Shown piece after piece: positions 22,305 through 23,934 of a stretch of DNA of 23,934 nt (the first letter of the stretch is position 1; the number at the start of each line of letters is the position of its first letter). This DNA is from an uncultured Oscillospiraceae bacterium (lineage in GTDB: Bacteria; Bacillota; Clostridia; Oscillospirales; Oscillospiraceae), in NCBI GenBank assembly GCA_910583885.1, contig CAJUAC010000044.1:1-23934 (forward strand). The letters are read 5' to 3'. The notes under the pieces are model-generated. The model was not told where the DNA came from. It saw only the letters and a list, made by a program, of their open reading frames with translations, and did not search any database. The translations under genes and the position numbers were made by a program.

Positions 22305-23606
22305 TTACCGCATAATACGCCGCAGCTGCTCTAAGCTCTGTTCATAGGAAAACGCTTCATCCACGCCCTGCATCAGGAACTGGTTGATCGCATCCATCTT
22401 GCCCAAGGCATGATCCAGCTTCGGGTTGGTGCCGCTCTTATAGGCGCCGATTGACACCAGGTCTGCGTTCTTTGCGTACACACCCATGATATCCCGCAGC
22501 TGGCTGGCCAGCTTCCGGTGCTCCGGGGAGACGATCTCCACCATCAGACGGGAGATGCTTGCCCCCACGTCGATGGCTGGGAAGTGGTTGGAATTGGCCA
22601 GCTGGCGTGAGAGGACAATGTGCCCATCCAAGATGCCGCGCACCGTATCCGCAATGGGTTCGTTGGTGTCATCGCCCTCCACCAGCACGGTGTACACGCC
22701 GGTAATAGAGCCCTTCTCGAAGTTGCCGCTGCGCTCAAGGAGCTTGGGCAGCTCCGCATAGATGGAGGGGGTGTATCCCCTGGCTACCGGCGGCTCGCCT
22801 ACGGCCAGGCCAATCTCCCGCTGGGCCATAGCAAACCGGGTTAGGGAGTCCATCATCAGCAGCACATCATACCCCTGGTCCCGGAAGTACTCAGCAATGC
22901 TGGTGGCCACGCTGGGGCATTTCATGCGCAGCATAGCGGGCTGGTCAGAGGTTGCCACCACCAGAATGGAGCGGCGCATCCCCTCCTCCCCCAGATCCTT
23001 CTGCATGAACTCCAGCACCTCGCGGCCACGTTCGCCCACCAGGGCAATTACGTTGATATCCGCTTTCACATTTTTGGCAATCATCCCCATGAGGGTGGAC
23101 TTGCCTACGCCGGAACCGGCAAAAATCCCAATCCTTTGGCCCTTACCGATGGTCAGCAGGCTGTCGATGGCCTTTATGCCAAATTCCATCCGCTCCCGGA
23201 TCGGCGGCCTGGTCATCGGGTTGATGTAGGTAGAATCCACAGAGAAGGTGTCCCCCCGCCCGAAGGGCTCCAGGCCGTCAATGGGCTGGCCCAAGGCGTT
23301 GATGACCCGTCCCCGCAGGAAAGGCCCTACCGGCAGGGTGAGGCGCTTCCCCGTGTTGCGGACAAAGTTGCCCGCAGAAATCCCGCTCATATTGGCGTAG
23401 GGCATCAGCAGGATATGGTCGTTCTTGAACCCCACCACCTCGGCGGGGACCTGGCCTCCAGATTCGTTGCTGTAGATCCGGCAGATATCGCCGATAGCGG
23501 CCCGGCCGCCGGAGGCCTCGATAGACATGCCCACGATATTCTCAATTTTTCCAGTCCGGCTCATCGTCTCTGCGGAGCGGACAAAGGGGATCATTTCGCG
23601 GAACAT
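22305..23606 (-). CDS. fliI: Flagellar export ATPase FliI
   Basis: This 433-residue ATPase powers substrate unfolding and delivery. The Walker A motif GSGVGKST is at 164-171, and Walker B (LLMMD) ends at D253. Family segments RGRVINALGQPIDGL (98-112), GERGREVLEFM and GEPPVARGYTPSIYAELPKLLERSG are intact. The frame is open upstream to 23762, but that part overlaps fliH in another frame. The ATG at 23606 with GAGAAAGGA upstream gives a normal length beginning MFREMIPFVRS. It starts 25 bases after the fliH stop and is followed by fliJ. Confidence 0.98.
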   Translation of the reverse strand: MFREMIPFVRSAETMSRTGKIENIVGMSIEASGGRAAIGDICRIYSNESGGQVPAEVVGFKNDHILLMPYANMSGISAGNFVRNTGKRLTLPVGPFLRGRVINALGQPIDGLEPFGRGDTFSVDSTYINPMTRPPIRERMEFGIKAIDSLLTIGKGQRIGIFAGSGVGKSTLMGMIAKNVKADINVIALVGERGREVLEFMQKDLGEEGMRRSILVVATSDQPAMLRMKCPSVATSIAEYFRDQGYDVLLMMDSLTRFAMAQREIGLAVGEPPVARGYTPSIYAELPKLLERSGNFEKGSITGVYTVLVEGDDTNEPIADTVRGILDGHIVLSRQLANSNHFPAIDVGASISRLMVEIVSPEHRKLASQLRDIMGVYAKNADLVSIGAYKSGTNPKLDHALGKMDAINQFLMQGVDEAFSYEQSLEQLRRIMR

Positions 23607-23631
23607 ATCCGTCCTTTCTCCTCTGCCGGGG

Positions 23632-23934
23632 TCACAGCGCACCCATCTGATCGCGCAGGATATCCCGGATATTGGACATCTGAGTGGAGACACTGGCATC
23701 GATGATCTCTTCCGGCGTCTCAACAATACAGGTGCCGCTCTCGTCGTCCCCCATGGGGACAATTTTCACATGCTGGGACAGGGCGCCGAGGGCGGTAGTG
23801 AGGGCGGGCGAAATCTGGGCCGCGCCCTTTGCGCTGCAACCGGAGATGTAGATATGCACCCACTCCTGGCGCTTCAGCCGCTCGGTGGCGGTCTGGATCA
23901 TGCGCACAATCACCTCGCTGCTGCTGCGCAGGCT
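23632..23934 (-). CDS. fliH: Flagellar assembly protein FliH, C-terminal part (5' end outside window)
   Basis: The minus-strand frame is open from the right edge to a stop at 23632, giving the last 100 residues. The visible part fits the C-terminal FliI-binding domain of FliH (also like the V-ATPase E subunit): IQTATERLKRQEWVHIYIS, then VKIVPMGDDESGTCIVETPEEIIDASVSTQMSNIRDIL. The ETPEEIIDASVSTQ pattern is typical (the usual ESxxGxIDASxxxQ). It regulates and anchors the FliI ATPase encoded next. The N-terminal coiled coil lies beyond the window. Confidence 0.9.
   Translation of the reverse strand, partial: SLRSSSEVIVRMIQTATERLKRQEWVHIYISGCSAKGAAQISPALTTALGALSQHVKIVPMGDDESGTCIVETPEEIIDASVSTQMSNIRDILRDQMGAL

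Overview
The window is a stretch of a very large flagellar and chemotaxis operon. Twenty-seven genes lie head to tail on the minus strand, from fliH (cut by the right edge) to an EAL-HDOD protein gene ending at 496. One partial gene lies on the plus strand at the left edge and converges on the operon, with a strong bidirectional terminator between them. The gene order follows the fla/che arrangement of Firmicutes. Also Firmicute-like are FliY with a CheC-like domain, CheC, CheD and CheV, FlbD, the TIGR02530-type flagellar operon protein, and strong GGAGG ribosome binding sites. The sequence is visibly GC-rich, which with the clostridial order (flgD, TIGR02530-type gene, flgE, flbD, motA, motB) suggests a motile high-GC Clostridia species, perhaps Oscillospiraceae (Oscillibacter/Intestinimonas-like). 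The taxonomic placement is inference.

Layout in the direction of transcription (right to left). Export ATPase block: fliH (partial), fliI, fliJ. Next comes an unrecognised 342-residue gene in the slot that often holds ylxF/motE. Hook block: fliK, flgD, a TIGR02530-type gene, flgE, flbD. Motor and switch block: motA, motB, fliM, fliY, cheY. Export gate block: fliO, fliP, fliQ, fliR, flhB, flhA. Then fliA (sigma-28) overlaps the end of flhA, followed by two rod-type genes (flgF- and flgG-like). The operon ends with cheC, cheD, cheV and a degenerate EAL-HDOD gene. The plus-strand gene at the left edge ends in a ComFB domain.

The genes work together as follows. FliH/I/J deliver substrates to the FliPQR-FlhBA gate. 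FlgD and FliK control assembly and length of the FlgE hook, and the FlgF/G-like proteins build the rod. MotA/MotB drive rotation against the FliM/FliY switch, which CheY-P controls. CheC, FliY, CheD and CheV handle dephosphorylation and adaptation. FliA switches on late genes. CheA, CheW, CheB, CheR, FlgM, flagellin, and the early rod and MS-ring genes are not in the window. The operon's main promoter must lie beyond the right edge.

I found no wholly new system. The points most worth a second look are: the unknown gene between fliJ and fliK; a FliM-type CheY-binding-like helix moved into the middle of FliY; absence of fliL, flhF and flhG from their usual places; a changed residue in one CheC active site; an acidic low-complexity tail on FlgD; a catalytically degenerate EAL-HDOD protein beside a ComFB-domain gene; and several intergenic hairpins. 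No tRNA, rRNA, CRISPR, insertion sequence or phage feature was seen, and no gene-free stretch exceeds 300 bases.
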